NCBI RefSeq assembly: GCF_001895925.1
Contig: NZ_MPPI01000005.1
Span: 102,537 to 166,536 of the forward strand
Direction: 5' to 3'
DNA: 64,000 bases
Source: Phormidesmis priestleyi ULC007
GTDB taxonomy: Bacteria > Cyanobacteriota > Cyanobacteriia > Leptolyngbyales > Leptolyngbyaceae
Shown: one piece after another, positions 46,151 through 55,558 of the stretch
How positions within the stretch are numbered: position 1 is the first letter of the stretch
How the letters are laid out: each line of letters starts with the position of its first letter
Made by a program: the position numbers and the translations under genes
The notes under the pieces: generated by a model
Told to the model about the DNA's origin: nothing
The model's input: only the letters and a program-made list of their open reading frames with translations
Database searches by the model: none

Positions 46151-46609
46151 CTAGCTGGCAACGACTTGAATGATCACCGTTGCGGTTACTTCAGGATGCA
46201 GCTTAATTTCAGCCCTATATTCACCAATCTTGTGAACATCGGGGAGCGTAACGCCACGGCGATCGATTTCTTGCCCCGTGATTTGTTTGATCACATCTGC
46301 CACTTCTTGGTTGGTGACGGTGCCAAAGATCGCGTCATTCTCACCGACTTGTTTAGCGATCGTAAAGCTGCCCGCTTTTTCGAGTGCCGCTTTTTGAGTG
46401 GTTGAGACTTCCTTCAGTTCTGCAAGACGCTGACGCTCTTTCTCTTTGCGCCGCTCAACCTGCTTGAGAAGACCCGCCGTTGCATTTTGTCCCTTACCTT
46501 GGGGGATCAAATAATTTCGGGCATAACCGGGGGCCACTTCGACCAAATCGCCCGATTTACCCAGCTTACTCACGTCCTGATTAAGGACTAATTGAACACG
46601 CTTCGCCAT
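46151..46609 (-). CDS. rplI: 50S ribosomal protein L9
   Basis: L9 binds 23S rRNA and bridges the two ends of the large subunit. The 152-residue product has the N-terminal RNA-binding part ([36 protein letters not shown]), a long connecting helix ([14 protein letters not shown]), and a C-terminal domain ([22 protein letters not shown]). The length is standard. It precedes dnaB on the same strand by about 165 bp. Confidence 0.97.
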   Translation of the reverse strand: MAKRVQLVLNQDVSKLGKSGDLVEVAPGYARNYLIPQGKGQNATAGLLKQVERRKEKERQRLAELKEVSTTQKAALEKAGSFTIAKQVGENDAIFGTVTNQEVADVIKQITGQEIDRRGVTLPDVHKIGEYRAEIKLHPEVTATVIIQVVAS

Positions 46610-46672
46610 AATATTCCTGTTGTCAACTGTGCCGCAGAACTTCTTATTTTACCACGGTGTGATGGGTTTAAA

Positions 46673-46818
46673 GCCTTGCCCTTCAGGGCAAAAAAAGCTA
46701 TAGTCCCTATACGTTGTCGGGGCATCGACCGTTAGGTTAGGCAATGTCAGACAGGCTACGCCTGCAATTGCTGTTTGATCCTAGAATTCTTCAGGCTTTA
46801 GCCAGAGGAGTATGTCAA
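46673..46818 (+). mobile_element. Probable IS200/IS605-type non-autonomous remnant
   Basis: A region of about 146 bp between rplI and the membrane glycosyltransferase gene has subterminal hairpins (GCCCTTCAGGGC near 46678-46690). It ends CAGGCTTTAGCCAGAGGAG then TATGTCAA (46811-46818). It follows TTTAA (46668-46672). In cyanobacterial TnpB-encoding IS605 relatives the right end, and the guide-RNA 3' part, characteristically reads GGAGTATGTCAA; this parallel is from recollection. No tnpA or tnpB frame is present, so it would be a mobilisable relic. Confidence 0.45.
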
Positions 46819-46932
46819 TGGAGAACGGAGAAGAAAGGCTTAATTTTGAGTTTGAGAGGTGCGATCGCGCGTCTTTTCACCCTTAAAGTCAAGCCTCTAA
46901 TCCCTTATCCAATTCTCATCTTAATTTAGTGA

Positions 46933-49074
46933 CTAAAGACTATCAGAAAGAGTCACTTTTAACGGGATTGAGAGTGGATTAGGCATTCGATCAGAAAACC
47001 AGAACCCTTGTTCCAGAACCATTGTCGGCACCAAACGATACTCTCCGGGCAAAAGGGGAGCTTGAATGGTTGCCACGATCGCGGTCGATTCGCCAGGATT
47101 TACATCTGAAGGCAGCAAAGTTCTGAGAGGCTCTCTAGGTAACCGCCCTGATAGGTCAAACCATCGGTAGGAAAAATGGGTTGGGTAACGCCCCCAAGAT
47201 GACCAGGTGAAGTTGCTCGTGTTCTTAAGAATCACAGGGAGTTGAAAAGAGTCGCCTGTTTTCAGAAATTTTGGAAGAGTACTCGGCAGATATTGAATAT
47301 CCACCGCAGGAATGGGAGAAATCGGAAGCTGATAGTGAGTGACTCGAAACTGAGGTTCATGTGAGAAAGTTAGTTTCGAGCCACCCTCAGTTTTTGAAAG
47401 ACGAGAAATCAGGCAAAGCCGCTGAGGTTTTTCAATCCCTCCCTTTTGAGACTGCATCAGCCAGTTCGCCACTTGAGGAAAACTCATCGGCTTGTCAGAG
47501 CTGTAATAGTTAGGCGGTAAATTTCCTGAATAACCATTCACAACGGGCACATTTGCCTTTAGCCCGGCCCACATTGCGGTCAGTTGATCCACAACCTGGG
47601 CTGGAAGAGTTTGCGTATACGCAACTTCACAGCCCTGCATCAATTGGGCCGCCTCAGCTTCTAGCTTTAAGTAGGGTGTTTTATCGTAGGCAGGAATATT
47701 AAAAGTTATCTGCTCTATCAGGCACAAACCGAGGAAGATAGATGGAAGTGATGTCATCCTCCTTTGTCCTCCCAAAGCTGTTCGTCGATTTAGAATCGAG
47801 TTGAAAAACGCATCAGCACTTAAGCAAATTGCAATGAGTAAATAGCAATCTATTATCGTCCAGATTCGTGACACCGCCCGAATCGCAGTCGCTCCTGGAA
47901 CCAGGCTATACACAAATTGCCAAAGGGAAAAGCCGTTCGGGAATCGTAGCGAGATTGCGAACAGCAGAGCCGACACCCCTAGACAAAGCTTGACGAGCAA
48001 AAAACGCTGAGGTGGAATTTTCTGTGCTATCCCAGCATACAGACCCAGACCTAATAGACCAATCACCGTAAAACCTAGAAACAGCGAATGTTCCCAAAAA
48101 AGCGGCAGTTTAGCAGAGACCGAATCATACCAAACCATTCCCCAAGGTGACTGAGGAGACGGAAGAAACCAGGAAACCAGACGAGGAAGTATTTGACTCA
48201 CCTCTGCGTAAGTGCGTTCCCCAATCAACGCTTTAACTTGCAGATAAGGCATGAGCGTAAGTACCATACCGAGTCCCCATCCTGTAAACATGAGCAGAAC
48301 AGATGCCCAGTGAGTTCGGCAAAAAGCGGCAAATCGAACCCCAAAGCTTCCAGTCCCTTCGCTGTAACCAGGGCGTTCCATAAACCAAAGTAAAGGGATG
48401 GCAACTAGCAAACTCAGCAACAGAAACCAGCCTAGATAGATCCCAGAAAGAACCTGCAAATAGATCAGCAGCAGCGAAAGTGCTAATCGTCGGCGAGTAG
48501 GCTGGCGGCTAAACTCCCAAAGACACAGCAATGCCAATGGAGTAAAGAATTGGGGAAACAACTGCGAGTGGGAAATCTGAGAGATTCTAGGCATTCCAAA
48601 CGCGAACAGGAACGCGCCCAGTCCTGCGAGTTCCCGTCTAATGTGTTGACGGTGTAGCACAAAAGCGAAGCCAAAGAAGTTCAGCGCAGAAACCAGCATC
48701 ATCCACAGTTGGAATGCGGTATCAGTCGAGGCAAAAGCTCTGAGCAACCAATAGATAGGTGCTGCTCCCCACAAGTTGTCTGAAAAGGCTAGGACATTGG
48801 GAAAAGGATAGAAAAAGGCAGGAGACCACGGGGAGGCAGTGTAATTTCTGTTAAAGACAAGCTGGAAGGAATGCTCTAGAAAGTACTGATTCAACCAAGG
48901 ATCTCCTGGATCTCCTGGCATTTTAGAAAAGCCGCTAAACAGAGTGGGATAAAACATCATGATCAATCCCAGCAAGCAGAGAAGCAGATAGAACCACCCA
49001 GTGCGAGAGCAAAACTTTACCCACTTCTCCAAAAGCCTTGAGGCGTTGTGCTTCGATCGGGTTGGGTTAAACAT
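46933..49074 (-). CDS. Large polytopic membrane glycosyltransferase (GT-C-like)
   Basis: The 713-residue product has about ten membrane spans. An acidic motif lies early in the first extracytoplasmic loop ([15 protein letters not shown]), and a second aromatic loop follows ([16 protein letters not shown]), as in GT-C enzymes that take sugars from polyprenyl phosphate. The C-terminal quarter is soluble and beta-rich, with an immunoglobulin-like look ([27 protein letters not shown]). Its start overlaps the end of the DPM1-like gene by 8 bp, so the pair is translationally coupled and probably works together. Confidence 0.72.
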   Translation of the reverse strand: MFNPTRSKHNASRLLEKWVKFCSRTGWFYLLLCLLGLIMMFYPTLFSGFSKMPGDPGDPWLNQYFLEHSFQLVFNRNYTASPWSPAFFYPFPNVLAFSDNLWGAAPIYWLLRAFASTDTAFQLWMMLVSALNFFGFAFVLHRQHIRRELAGLGAFLFAFGMPRISQISHSQLFPQFFTPLALLCLWEFSRQPTRRRLALSLLLIYLQVLSGIYLGWFLLLSLLVAIPLLWFMERPGYSEGTGSFGVRFAAFCRTHWASVLLMFTGWGLGMVLTLMPYLQVKALIGERTYAEVSQILPRLVSWFLPSPQSPWGMVWYDSVSAKLPLFWEHSLFLGFTVIGLLGLGLYAGIAQKIPPQRFLLVKLCLGVSALLFAISLRFPNGFSLWQFVYSLVPGATAIRAVSRIWTIIDCYLLIAICLSADAFFNSILNRRTALGGQRRMTSLPSIFLGLCLIEQITFNIPAYDKTPYLKLEAEAAQLMQGCEVAYTQTLPAQVVDQLTAMWAGLKANVPVVNGYSGNLPPNYYSSDKPMSFPQVANWLMQSQKGGIEKPQRLCLISRLSKTEGGSKLTFSHEPQFRVTHYQLPISPIPAVDIQYLPSTLPKFLKTGDSFQLPVILKNTSNFTWSSWGRYPTHFSYRWFDLSGRLPREPLRTLLPSDVNPGESTAIVATIQAPLLPGEYRLVPTMVLEQGFWFSDRMPNPLSIPLKVTLSDSL

Positions 49075-49825
49075 CGGGCGTAAACCTTTCGTAAGACTGA
49101 CCAGAGGCAGAAGAGACCTTTTTAGAGCGAAAGAGGTTGTATTTGAGAATGCAGAAAACTGCTCTCACTCCGTCTTTCCAGGTAATTTTTTTACCCTCTT
49201 TGTAGGTGCGTCCGTAATAGGAGATGCCGACTTCGTAGATCCGGCAACCCATTCCTGCGACTTTGGCAGTGATTTCTGGCTCAAACCCAAATCGATTCTC
49301 TTCAATTCTGATTGACTGAATCACGTCTCGCCGGAATGCTTTATAGCAAGATTCCATATCGGTGAGATTGATATTAGTCAGCATATTGGAGAGCGTGGTT
49401 AAAAATTGATTGCCAATCATGTGCCAATAGTAGACGACGCGATGGGGCTGACTGCCCATAAACCGTGAGCCAAACACAACGTCTGCTTTGCCTTCTAAAA
49501 TCGGTCGAATCATCACGGAAAATTCTCGCGGATCGTACTCCAAATCAGCATCTTGGACGATCACAACGTCTCCAGTCGCAGCAGCAAACCCTGTTCTCAA
49601 AGCCGCCCCTTTACCCCGATTTCTAGGGTGGTAGATAACCTGATCTACCTGGGATTCAACCACTTGTTTGAGTAAATCTATCGTGCCGTAGATCGAACAG
49701 TCATCGACGATGATTACTTCAATCTCAACACCCAGATCTTTGACTGGAGAAGCTTTTACGGATTTAACAACTTGACTAATGGTGGAAATTTCATTGAAAC
49801 AGGGAATGACCACTGATAGTTTCAT
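49067..49825 (-). CDS. DPM1-like GT2 enzyme (polyprenyl-phosphate sugar synthase)
   Basis: The 252-residue GT2 enzyme begins [20 protein letters not shown]. It has [44 protein letters not shown] (DxD metal site), VFGSRFMG and [30 protein letters not shown]. This last segment typifies DPM1/dolichol-phosphate-mannose-synthase-like proteins, which make lipid-linked sugars from nucleotide sugars. It has no long C-terminal membrane part. It is upstream of and coupled to the GT-C-like gene, which fits supply of a polyprenyl-phosphate sugar to that enzyme. Confidence 0.88.
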   Translation of the reverse strand: MKLSVVIPCFNEISTISQVVKSVKASPVKDLGVEIEVIIVDDCSIYGTIDLLKQVVESQVDQVIYHPRNRGKGAALRTGFAAATGDVVIVQDADLEYDPREFSVMIRPILEGKADVVFGSRFMGSQPHRVVYYWHMIGNQFLTTLSNMLTNINLTDMESCYKAFRRDVIQSIRIEENRFGFEPEITAKVAGMGCRIYEVGISYYGRTYKEGKKITWKDGVRAVFCILKYNLFRSKKVSSASGQSYERFTPDV

Positions 49826-49995
49826 AGGGGAAGTCCGATCGCTTTAGAAACCTGCAAACAGCAGAATAAACTGGATTGAGTCGCAAAAGCTATCGCATCT
49901 AATTAATCAACTCCACCCATGCCATCTAAGGGTTGTGAAGTCTGTCTGTTTAGTTATCAAAATCGGACAATCTTGCTTTTTCTGTTATTCGTTTG

Positions 49996-50850
49996 TCATA
50001 GTTTGATCGCTTCTCCCACCTTCATCACTCGTAGTTGGCTCTTCACCCCTTGCTGCCTGAGCGCTTGAGCAAACGCTTCAGGAGTCCCTGTTAAGGCTGG
50101 AAACGTGCCAAAGTGCATAGGAATCACCGTGACAGGATTGACCAATTTAACCGCCTCTGCTGCCCGTGTGGGGCCCATCGTAAAGTGATCTCCAATGCAG
50201 GCAAGCATCAAGCTGACTTTGCCAAACCGGGGGATCAGCGTCATGTCTTGAAATAAATCAGTGTCGCCCGTGTGGTAGATCACAGGCCCATTTTTGACGC
50301 TGATTAAAAATCCACCAGGGTTTCCGGCATATTGAGCAGGGCTGCCATCAGATGCCACCGCAGAGCTATGAACGGCTGGAATAAACGCCACTTTGACATC
50401 ACCATTCAGCAGCGTCAGTTCTCCCCCAAAGTTTCCTTGAGTCTCTAGCCCTACGAGATCTTTTGGATAGCTGCCGTAAGCTACTAGGGCTTGACCTAAA
50501 TCAGCCGTGCTTACGAGTTTAGCTTTTGTTTTTTGAGCGATCGCCGTCGCGTCTCCAACGTGATCAAAATGTCCGTGAGTGATTAGGATTAGATCAGCGC
50601 GATCGAGCTTTGCCAAATCTGCTTTTCCAGTCGGGTTGACTGGGTTAGTGAGCCAGGGATCAATCAGCAAAACCTTACCCGAAGGGGTAGTTAGCTTGAA
50701 GGCAGATTGTCCATACCATAAAAGTTGAGTGTTGAGGGCAGGTTGAGCAGTGCTGCTAAAAACGTTGCAGCCAATAACAACCACCGCCAAAATCAGTGCC
50801 GCTAAAACACCGCCAACCTTTGCAGATCTCATCCACTTCAAAATCGTCAT
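49996..50850 (-). CDS. Metallo-beta-lactamase-fold hydrolase, exported lipoprotein
   Basis: The 284-residue product has an N-terminal hydrophobic segment ending VVVIGCNVF; Cys28 could be lipid-modified. The metallo-beta-lactamase fold follows, with THGHFDHVGD (His92, His94, Asp96, His97), YHTGDTDLFQD and VIPMHFGTFP. It belongs to the UPF0173 (YtkL-like) metal-dependent hydrolases, most of which are cytosolic, so export is notable. The substrate is unknown. It appears to be transcribed alone, about 170 bp from the GT2 gene. Confidence 0.88.
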   Translation of the reverse strand: MTILKWMRSAKVGGVLAALILAVVVIGCNVFSSTAQPALNTQLLWYGQSAFKLTTPSGKVLLIDPWLTNPVNPTGKADLAKLDRADLILITHGHFDHVGDATAIAQKTKAKLVSTADLGQALVAYGSYPKDLVGLETQGNFGGELTLLNGDVKVAFIPAVHSSAVASDGSPAQYAGNPGGFLISVKNGPVIYHTGDTDLFQDMTLIPRFGKVSLMLACIGDHFTMGPTRAAEAVKLVNPVTVIPMHFGTFPALTGTPEAFAQALRQQGVKSQLRVMKVGEAIKL

Positions 50851-51190
50851 TTCGTCAAATCCTTAGCATCAGCATCTCTTTGTGAAGATTAATCTTAAGC
50901 AAAATAGTGACAAGCCACATCATCTTTAAAGCGAAATCTGACTTCAGCAAAATTTCGTAGTTGATTGCGTCAATTTACCATTGACATTGCAACACGGATA
51001 CCCTTGCTGACCTCTTAAAAAGGCTATACAGTTGAGTCAGCATTATTTGTAGGTTCGCCAGTCTTAAAGAAGCAGTTTTACCAGATCTGACTTTTTTAGA
51101 ACTCTGGCGGTGCCTGCAAACCCTAACGCCCCTGGGGGAGATGAACACCTCGAAAAAGACCACTGCCTGAGCAGTTTGTGGAGTCTAGGG
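50851..51190. other. Intergenic region between divergent genes
   Basis: This 340 bp A/T-rich stretch carries no gene I can support. Short frames on both strands overlap each other. It should contain promoters for the hydrolase gene and for the small membrane protein gene at 51191. Confidence 0.4.
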
Positions 51191-51592
51191 ATGAACAGAA
51201 AGTTTGAAAAGTGGTTGACGATCGTCGCCTTGGGCAGTTGGGTCGCTTCGATGGGGGCACTGGTTGCGATCGAAGTTGCCTCGACTCAACCCCCGTCTGA
51301 TCAGTCTTTGCTTTCAGAGTCCCAGGCGATTCGTCCTCAACGGCGAAACTCACAGTTTGCCTCGGTTTTAGACTCGCAGTTTTATCAGCAACTCAAACAG
51401 TCTGACGCTCTGGCGAGTTTAGAATCTGATCGGGGGCACTGGCTCGATCGGACGCGGGTCAGCAGTGAGGTTTTAAGTCGAGATTTTTCTGAGTTAGACG
51501 TTAAGAACCAGAAACCAAGCATCAGCAGTTCTCTTAACCTCTTTGCCGTTTCACCTCATATAGGATCAATGCAGCAGAAATTGCCACGTTGA
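51191..51592 (+). CDS. Small membrane-anchored hypothetical protein (133 residues)
   Basis: From the ATG at 51191 the product begins MNRKFEKWLTIVALGSWVAS, giving one N-terminal membrane helix (about 8-30), followed by a Ser/Gln-rich hydrophilic domain with no recognised motif. A longer frame from 51110 would add 27 unlikely residues. Its last 58 bp overlap the 3' end of the convergent methyltransferase gene. Confidence 0.6.
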   Translation: MNRKFEKWLTIVALGSWVASMGALVAIEVASTQPPSDQSLLSESQAIRPQRRNSQFASVLDSQFYQQLKQSDALASLESDRGHWLDRTRVSSEVLSRDFSELDVKNQKPSISSSLNLFAVSPHIGSMQQKLPR

Positions 51593-52307
51593 GCGACTCT
51601 ACACGTCGACTTAATGGAATTGTCACCTGTCGATCGGCGAGATCATTTAATGCCTGAGACAGCCCTGCGCCTTCGTTTCCCAGCAAGATCAGAGTCGGCT
51701 GACAAAAATCAACTTCCCAATAAGTCTGAGGTGCGGTGGGAGCGGTAGAGATGACTTGCATCCCCGCAGCTTTGCACTTGAGAACCTCTGCCGTTAGATC
51801 AGCACTCACCGCCATTGGCAACCGAAACCACTGACCTGCTGACGATCGCAGCACTTTAGGGTTATCTAAATCAACACTGTCATCACTGAGCAGCAAGCCT
51901 TCTGCGCCTGCCGCTGCTGCCGTACGGATAATCGTTCCTAAATTACCAGGGTCTTGAATTGTTTCTAACATCAAGCCCAACTGGGTGAAATGCAGAGGTT
52001 GAGCGTGAATGCGCCCTGCGGTCGCCACAACGCCGTCAGGTTCAACAGTGGTGGCGATCGCCCTAAGCACGTCTGGACTCACTAACTCAATTCGCTGGGC
52101 AATGTCTGTGAGGTTTTGCCATAGCGTTGGGTGCTGCGATCGCCACGCTTCAGTGTGGCAAACTGTTTCTAACGTAGCCTCAGCCGCACAGGCTTCTTCC
52201 AGCAAATGCGTCCCTTCTAATAGAAAAAGCTGCTGTTCTCGCCGTTCTTTGGCACGATGCAGCTTACGCAATTGCTTGATCAAAGGGTTTTGCAGGCTCG
52301 TCAACAT
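51534..52307 (-). CDS. SpoU/TrmH-family RNA methyltransferase
   Basis: The 257-residue protein starts MLTSLQNPLIKQLRKLHRAK, an RNA-substrate-binding domain (FLLEGTHLLEEACA). The SPOUT knot catalytic domain has LGLMLETIQDPGNLGTIIRTAAAAG, ILLGNEGAGLS and IPLSRRVESLNVAISAALILYE. These enzymes 2'-O-methylate rRNA or tRNA with S-adenosylmethionine. The ATG at 52305-52307 is preferred over a frame start 13 codons upstream. It overlaps the convergent small gene by 58 bp. Confidence 0.92.
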   Translation of the reverse strand: MLTSLQNPLIKQLRKLHRAKERREQQLFLLEGTHLLEEACAAEATLETVCHTEAWRSQHPTLWQNLTDIAQRIELVSPDVLRAIATTVEPDGVVATAGRIHAQPLHFTQLGLMLETIQDPGNLGTIIRTAAAAGAEGLLLSDDSVDLDNPKVLRSSAGQWFRLPMAVSADLTAEVLKCKAAGMQVISTAPTAPQTYWEVDFCQPTLILLGNEGAGLSQALNDLADRQVTIPLSRRVESLNVAISAALILYEVKRQRG

Positions 52308-52539
52308 TGCGTTAGAAAAACTGAGAATAGGGCAAGCGATCTTCACCGATCAGATGAAATGGCAAGACCGATTGAAGAAAATTTTTACGAAACTGTAAAA
52401 TAGCTGACCTGGAATGATTGAAGTTTCGTTACAAAACTTTAGTTATCCATAAGTAAATTTACAGTAGTCGGGGAGATGATTAGCTTCACAAGAATCTTGA
52501 TTTCTCACGAACCCCTGAGAAAAATATCTCCCCCAACAA

Positions 52540-52623
52540 TGCGGAACCCGGGACTTGAACCCGGAAGTCCTTGCGAACACTAGAACCTGAATCTAGCGCG
52601 TCTACCAATTCCGCCAGTCCCGC
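52540..52623 (-). tRNA. tRNA-Leu (anticodon CAG)
   Basis: On the minus strand an 84-nt class II tRNA folds with acceptor arms GCGGGAC/GTTCCGC and discriminator A, a D-arm with AATTGGTAGAC, anticodon stem CTAGA/TCTAG around loop TTCAGGT (anticodon CAG), a long variable arm, and T-arm CCGGG-TTCAAGT-CCCGG. CCA is not encoded. Confidence 0.95.
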
Positions 52624-52797
52624 ATGAGACATTTAAGCGTCACGACCTCCAATCTTGCAGTAGATTGGTCTACCTGTCAACAACTTTTTGGTCGGGGTTG
52701 AGCGATCGAGATCACAGTTACACGGTTGACTTTTGTGGGCTGTCAATCCAAAGTCTGGACATCTGCGATCTTTCCGGTAGAATCGAAACCAAATTTA

Positions 52798-54201
52798 ATG
52801 TTAAACCAGGAGGACAAGCCCATTACTTCCGCTCTCAGCCTGCCCAACTCTCAGTCTTCACCCGAAGAAACCAGTTCAGTGCTTCAAATCTGGGGAAAAA
52901 CCCCTCTGAGTGGACATGTCAACATCAGTGGCGCAAAAAATTCGGCGCTAGTGATCATCGTCGGAGCGCTACTCTGTTCACAAGATTGCCGGATTCGCAA
53001 TGTTCCCCTATTAGCCGATGTCACCCGGATGGGCGAAATCTTAGCGGCGTTGGGGGTCAAGCTCACTCAAAACGCAGATGTTCTAGATATCGATGCGTCT
53101 CATATCAGCCATACAAAAGCGCCCTATGAATTGGTCAGCCAACTTCGGGCCAGCTTTTTCATCATCGGTCCCCTGTTAGCCAGAATGGGCGTAGCACGGG
53201 TGCCCTTGCCTGGAGGTTGCTCGATCGGGGCCCGCCCTGTCGATTTGCATGTCCGCGGTTTGCGAGCGATGGGTGCCCATGTGCAGATTGACCACGGCAT
53301 CGTTCATGCTTATCTGACGGGTGCCAACAAGCGACTCCAGGGTGCCAAAATTTACCTCGACTACCCTAGCGTCGGCGCGACTGAAACGCTGATGATGGCA
53401 GCCACCCTAGCCGACGGTGAGACGACGATCGAGAACGCGGCTCAAGAACCCGAAGTTGCAGATTTAGCTAATTTCTGTCGAGCAATGGGGGCGAAGATTC
53501 GCGGCGCAGGCACGAACACGATCGTGATTTCTGGCGTTTCTAGTCTGCACTCGGTCGATTACAGCATCATTCCCGATCGCATTGAGGCAGGCACCTTTTT
53601 GCTGGCGGGAGCAATGACCCGATCGGAGATCACTCTATCGCCAATTATTCCTGACCATTTGACTGCGGTTCTCGCCAAGATGCGAGATATTGGAATTCGA
53701 GTCGTGATGGATAGCCCTAAGCAAATGAGAATCTTGCCGAGTCAGAGCTATCGATCGACAGACATCGAAACGCTTCCCTATCCCGGCTTTCCTACGGATA
53801 TGCAAGCGCCGTTTATGTCATTGTTGACCCTGGCTCAAGGCGATAGTGTAATCAGCGAGACGGTGTTTGAAAACCGCCTGGGTCATGTGCCCGAACTGAA
53901 TCGCATGGGTGCAGATATTCGCGTTAAGGGCAATCACGCGATCATTCGCGGGGTCGCGATGCTGTCGGGTGCGCCTGTGGTTGCAACTGACTTGAGGGCT
54001 TCGGCGGCACTGGTTGTGGCAGCTTTGGCAGCAGAAGGCAAAACGACGATTCAGGGATTGCATCACCTCGATCGTGGCTACGAACACCTGGAATTAAAGC
54101 TGAAAAAGCTCGGCGCTAAACTCCAGCGCGTCCAAGAACCCTCTGATCTGGAACCTGCGACACCGCCGATCGAGTCAGGCTCATTGAGTTCGCCAGCTTA
54201 G
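52798..54201 (+). CDS. murA: UDP-N-acetylglucosamine 1-carboxyvinyltransferase
   Basis: MurA commits UDP-GlcNAc to peptidoglycan by adding enolpyruvate from PEP. From the ATG at 52798 the product is 467 residues. It contains [14 protein letters not shown], the catalytic loop [18 protein letters not shown] (Cys about 141), [41 protein letters not shown] and the end [16 protein letters not shown]. The N-terminus carries about 30 extra, poorly conserved residues. An earlier in-frame ATG at 52726 is less likely. A strong AGGAGG lies inside the first codons (near 52808), so a slightly later start (such as GTG near 52878) is also possible. Confidence 0.93.
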   Translation: MLNQEDKPITSALSLPNSQSSPEETSSVLQIWGKTPLSGHVNISGAKNSALVIIVGALLCSQDCRIRNVPLLADVTRMGEILAALGVKLTQNADVLDIDASHISHTKAPYELVSQLRASFFIIGPLLARMGVARVPLPGGCSIGARPVDLHVRGLRAMGAHVQIDHGIVHAYLTGANKRLQGAKIYLDYPSVGATETLMMAATLADGETTIENAAQEPEVADLANFCRAMGAKIRGAGTNTIVISGVSSLHSVDYSIIPDRIEAGTFLLAGAMTRSEITLSPIIPDHLTAVLAKMRDIGIRVVMDSPKQMRILPSQSYRSTDIETLPYPGFPTDMQAPFMSLLTLAQGDSVISETVFENRLGHVPELNRMGADIRVKGNHAIIRGVAMLSGAPVVATDLRASAALVVAALAAEGKTTIQGLHHLDRGYEHLELKLKKLGAKLQRVQEPSDLEPATPPIESGSLSSPA

Positions 54202-54290
54202 AATTGTGGACTCAATTGCAATCTCCATGAGATGTGATAGCCATTTCAAAAACAACTGCGGCGGATTGGGCAGATTGTAACGATCGCGAG

Positions 54291-54315
54291 AGGGCACGAC
54301 AGGTCGTGCCCCTAC
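54291..54315. repeat. Dispersed palindromic repeat, GGGGCACGGC type
   Basis: AGGGCACGACAGGTCGTGCCCCT forms a hairpin in the murA-M48 gap. It is related to the copies at 14345, 28583 and 56341. Confidence 0.65.
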
Positions 54316-54465
54316 CCCACCCACGCCGATTTGTTACATTCACACATCGAATTTGGTATGAACCCCAATTCTGAGAAGAACCGAGAACGGATCAACGTCT
54401 TTTCTACCTTCGTTGCTTCATGCTCAACGCTATACTGGCTTTGAGAGTCCCTTTCGACTACCTGC

Positions 54466-55338
54466 ATGTCTTTCTCAAAGTCGCTCCTTATTGGCTTAAA
54501 GGCTGATCAGTTCCGTCACCCCTTGGATTTGGCAGCCACCAACTCGCTAAAACAGCTACCTGGATTAGATCTGCTGATCCGCAATCTGCTGGGCCCTGTG
54601 GCGGAACAGTTTTTTTATTTAGAAAACATCGCTTCGAGCATTCTCGTTGGCGAACAACAGCTTCCTCAAATTCATAATTTGTTGCTAGAAGCCTGTCGAG
54701 TGCTAGATCTTGAGCCGCCACAACTCTACGTGCGTCAAAATCCTGTGCCTAACGCTTACACCTTCGCGATGCGGGGCAAACAGCCGTTTATCGTGATGCA
54801 CACCTCGCTGATTGAGTTACTCACCCCAGAAGAGATTCAGGCGGTGATCGCCCATGAGCTAGGGCACCTTAAATGCGATCACGGCGTTTATCTAACTCTT
54901 GCAAACATCATGGTTTTAGCTGCCGGACAGCTTCCTCTGGGCGGCGCGATCGCCCAAAGTTTACAGGCTCAGATTTTAGAGTGGGTTCGCTGTGCAGAAT
55001 TTACATGCGATCGGGCTGCCTTACTCGCGACCCAAGATCCCAAAACCATTATGTCTGTGATGATGAAGCTCACAGGCGGGTCGCCCTCTCTAGCGAGTCA
55101 ACTCAATCTAGATGCCTTCATTGCTCAGGCACGCGCCTATGATGAAGTGGGTAACACCGACGTGGGGCAACTGCTAAAACAGATGCAGACCGCTCAGTTA
55201 ACGCATCCGGTTCCGGTTTTGAGGGCGAGGGAGATCGATCGCTGGGCAAGCAGTCAAAGTTATCAGTCGTTGTTAAAAAAGCAAGCCGTAGGCTATAATA
55301 GCGAAACGCAACCCAAGGGCGGATGGCGAAATTGGTAG
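54466..55338 (+). CDS. M48 family (HtpX-like) metallopeptidase
   Basis: The 290-residue product has the zinc site HELGHLKCDHG (HELGH at 130-134) and the third-ligand region FTCDRAALLAT. The start IGLKADQFRHPLD and LEPPQLYVRQNPVPNAYTF are typical of cyanobacterial cytosolic or membrane-associated M48 proteins. Its C-terminal tail is odd: after SSQSYQSLLKK the frame continues for about 20 residues and ends KGGWRNW, with the stop codon inside tRNA-Leu(CAA). Either the normal stop was lost or the gene is adapted to the overlap. Confidence 0.88.
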   Translation: MSFSKSLLIGLKADQFRHPLDLAATNSLKQLPGLDLLIRNLLGPVAEQFFYLENIASSILVGEQQLPQIHNLLLEACRVLDLEPPQLYVRQNPVPNAYTFAMRGKQPFIVMHTSLIELLTPEEIQAVIAHELGHLKCDHGVYLTLANIMVLAAGQLPLGGAIAQSLQAQILEWVRCAEFTCDRAALLATQDPKTIMSVMMKLTGGSPSLASQLNLDAFIAQARAYDEVGNTDVGQLLKQMQTAQLTHPVPVLRAREIDRWASSQSYQSLLKKQAVGYNSETQPKGGWRNW

Positions 55339-55398
55339 ACGCACCACACTCAAAATGTGGCACCGAAAGGTATGGGAGTTCGATTCTCCCTCCGCCCA
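55317..55398 (+). tRNA. tRNA-Leu (anticodon CAA)
   Basis: An 82-nt class II tRNA has acceptor arms GGGCGGA/TCCGCCC and discriminator A (55398). It has D-arm AAATTGGTAGAC, anticodon stem CCACA/TGTGG around loop CTCAAAA (anticodon CAA), a variable arm (CACCGAAAGGTAT), and T-arm GGGAG-TTCGATT-CTCCC. CCA is not encoded. Its first 22 bases overlap the 3' end of the protease gene. Confidence 0.95.
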
Positions 55399-55558
55399 TT
55401 TTAATAACACGTATTGGTTTCAGCGTTTTTAGGGTTGTCTATAATGCTGTAAGAAGTGCGAGAGAATTAACTTTCATTGATGGAACTGGTAGAAGACTGG
55501 TAGACATGCTAGAAAGTACTTCCTTAAAGCCTTACCAGACCCTATTCATGCAGTTCTT

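Noticed and set aside
46744-46929. 61-codon plus-strand frame and a 22-codon frame (start 46818 region) after the IS605-like segment.
   Set aside because: Both fall across the suspected element end and have no protein-family features.
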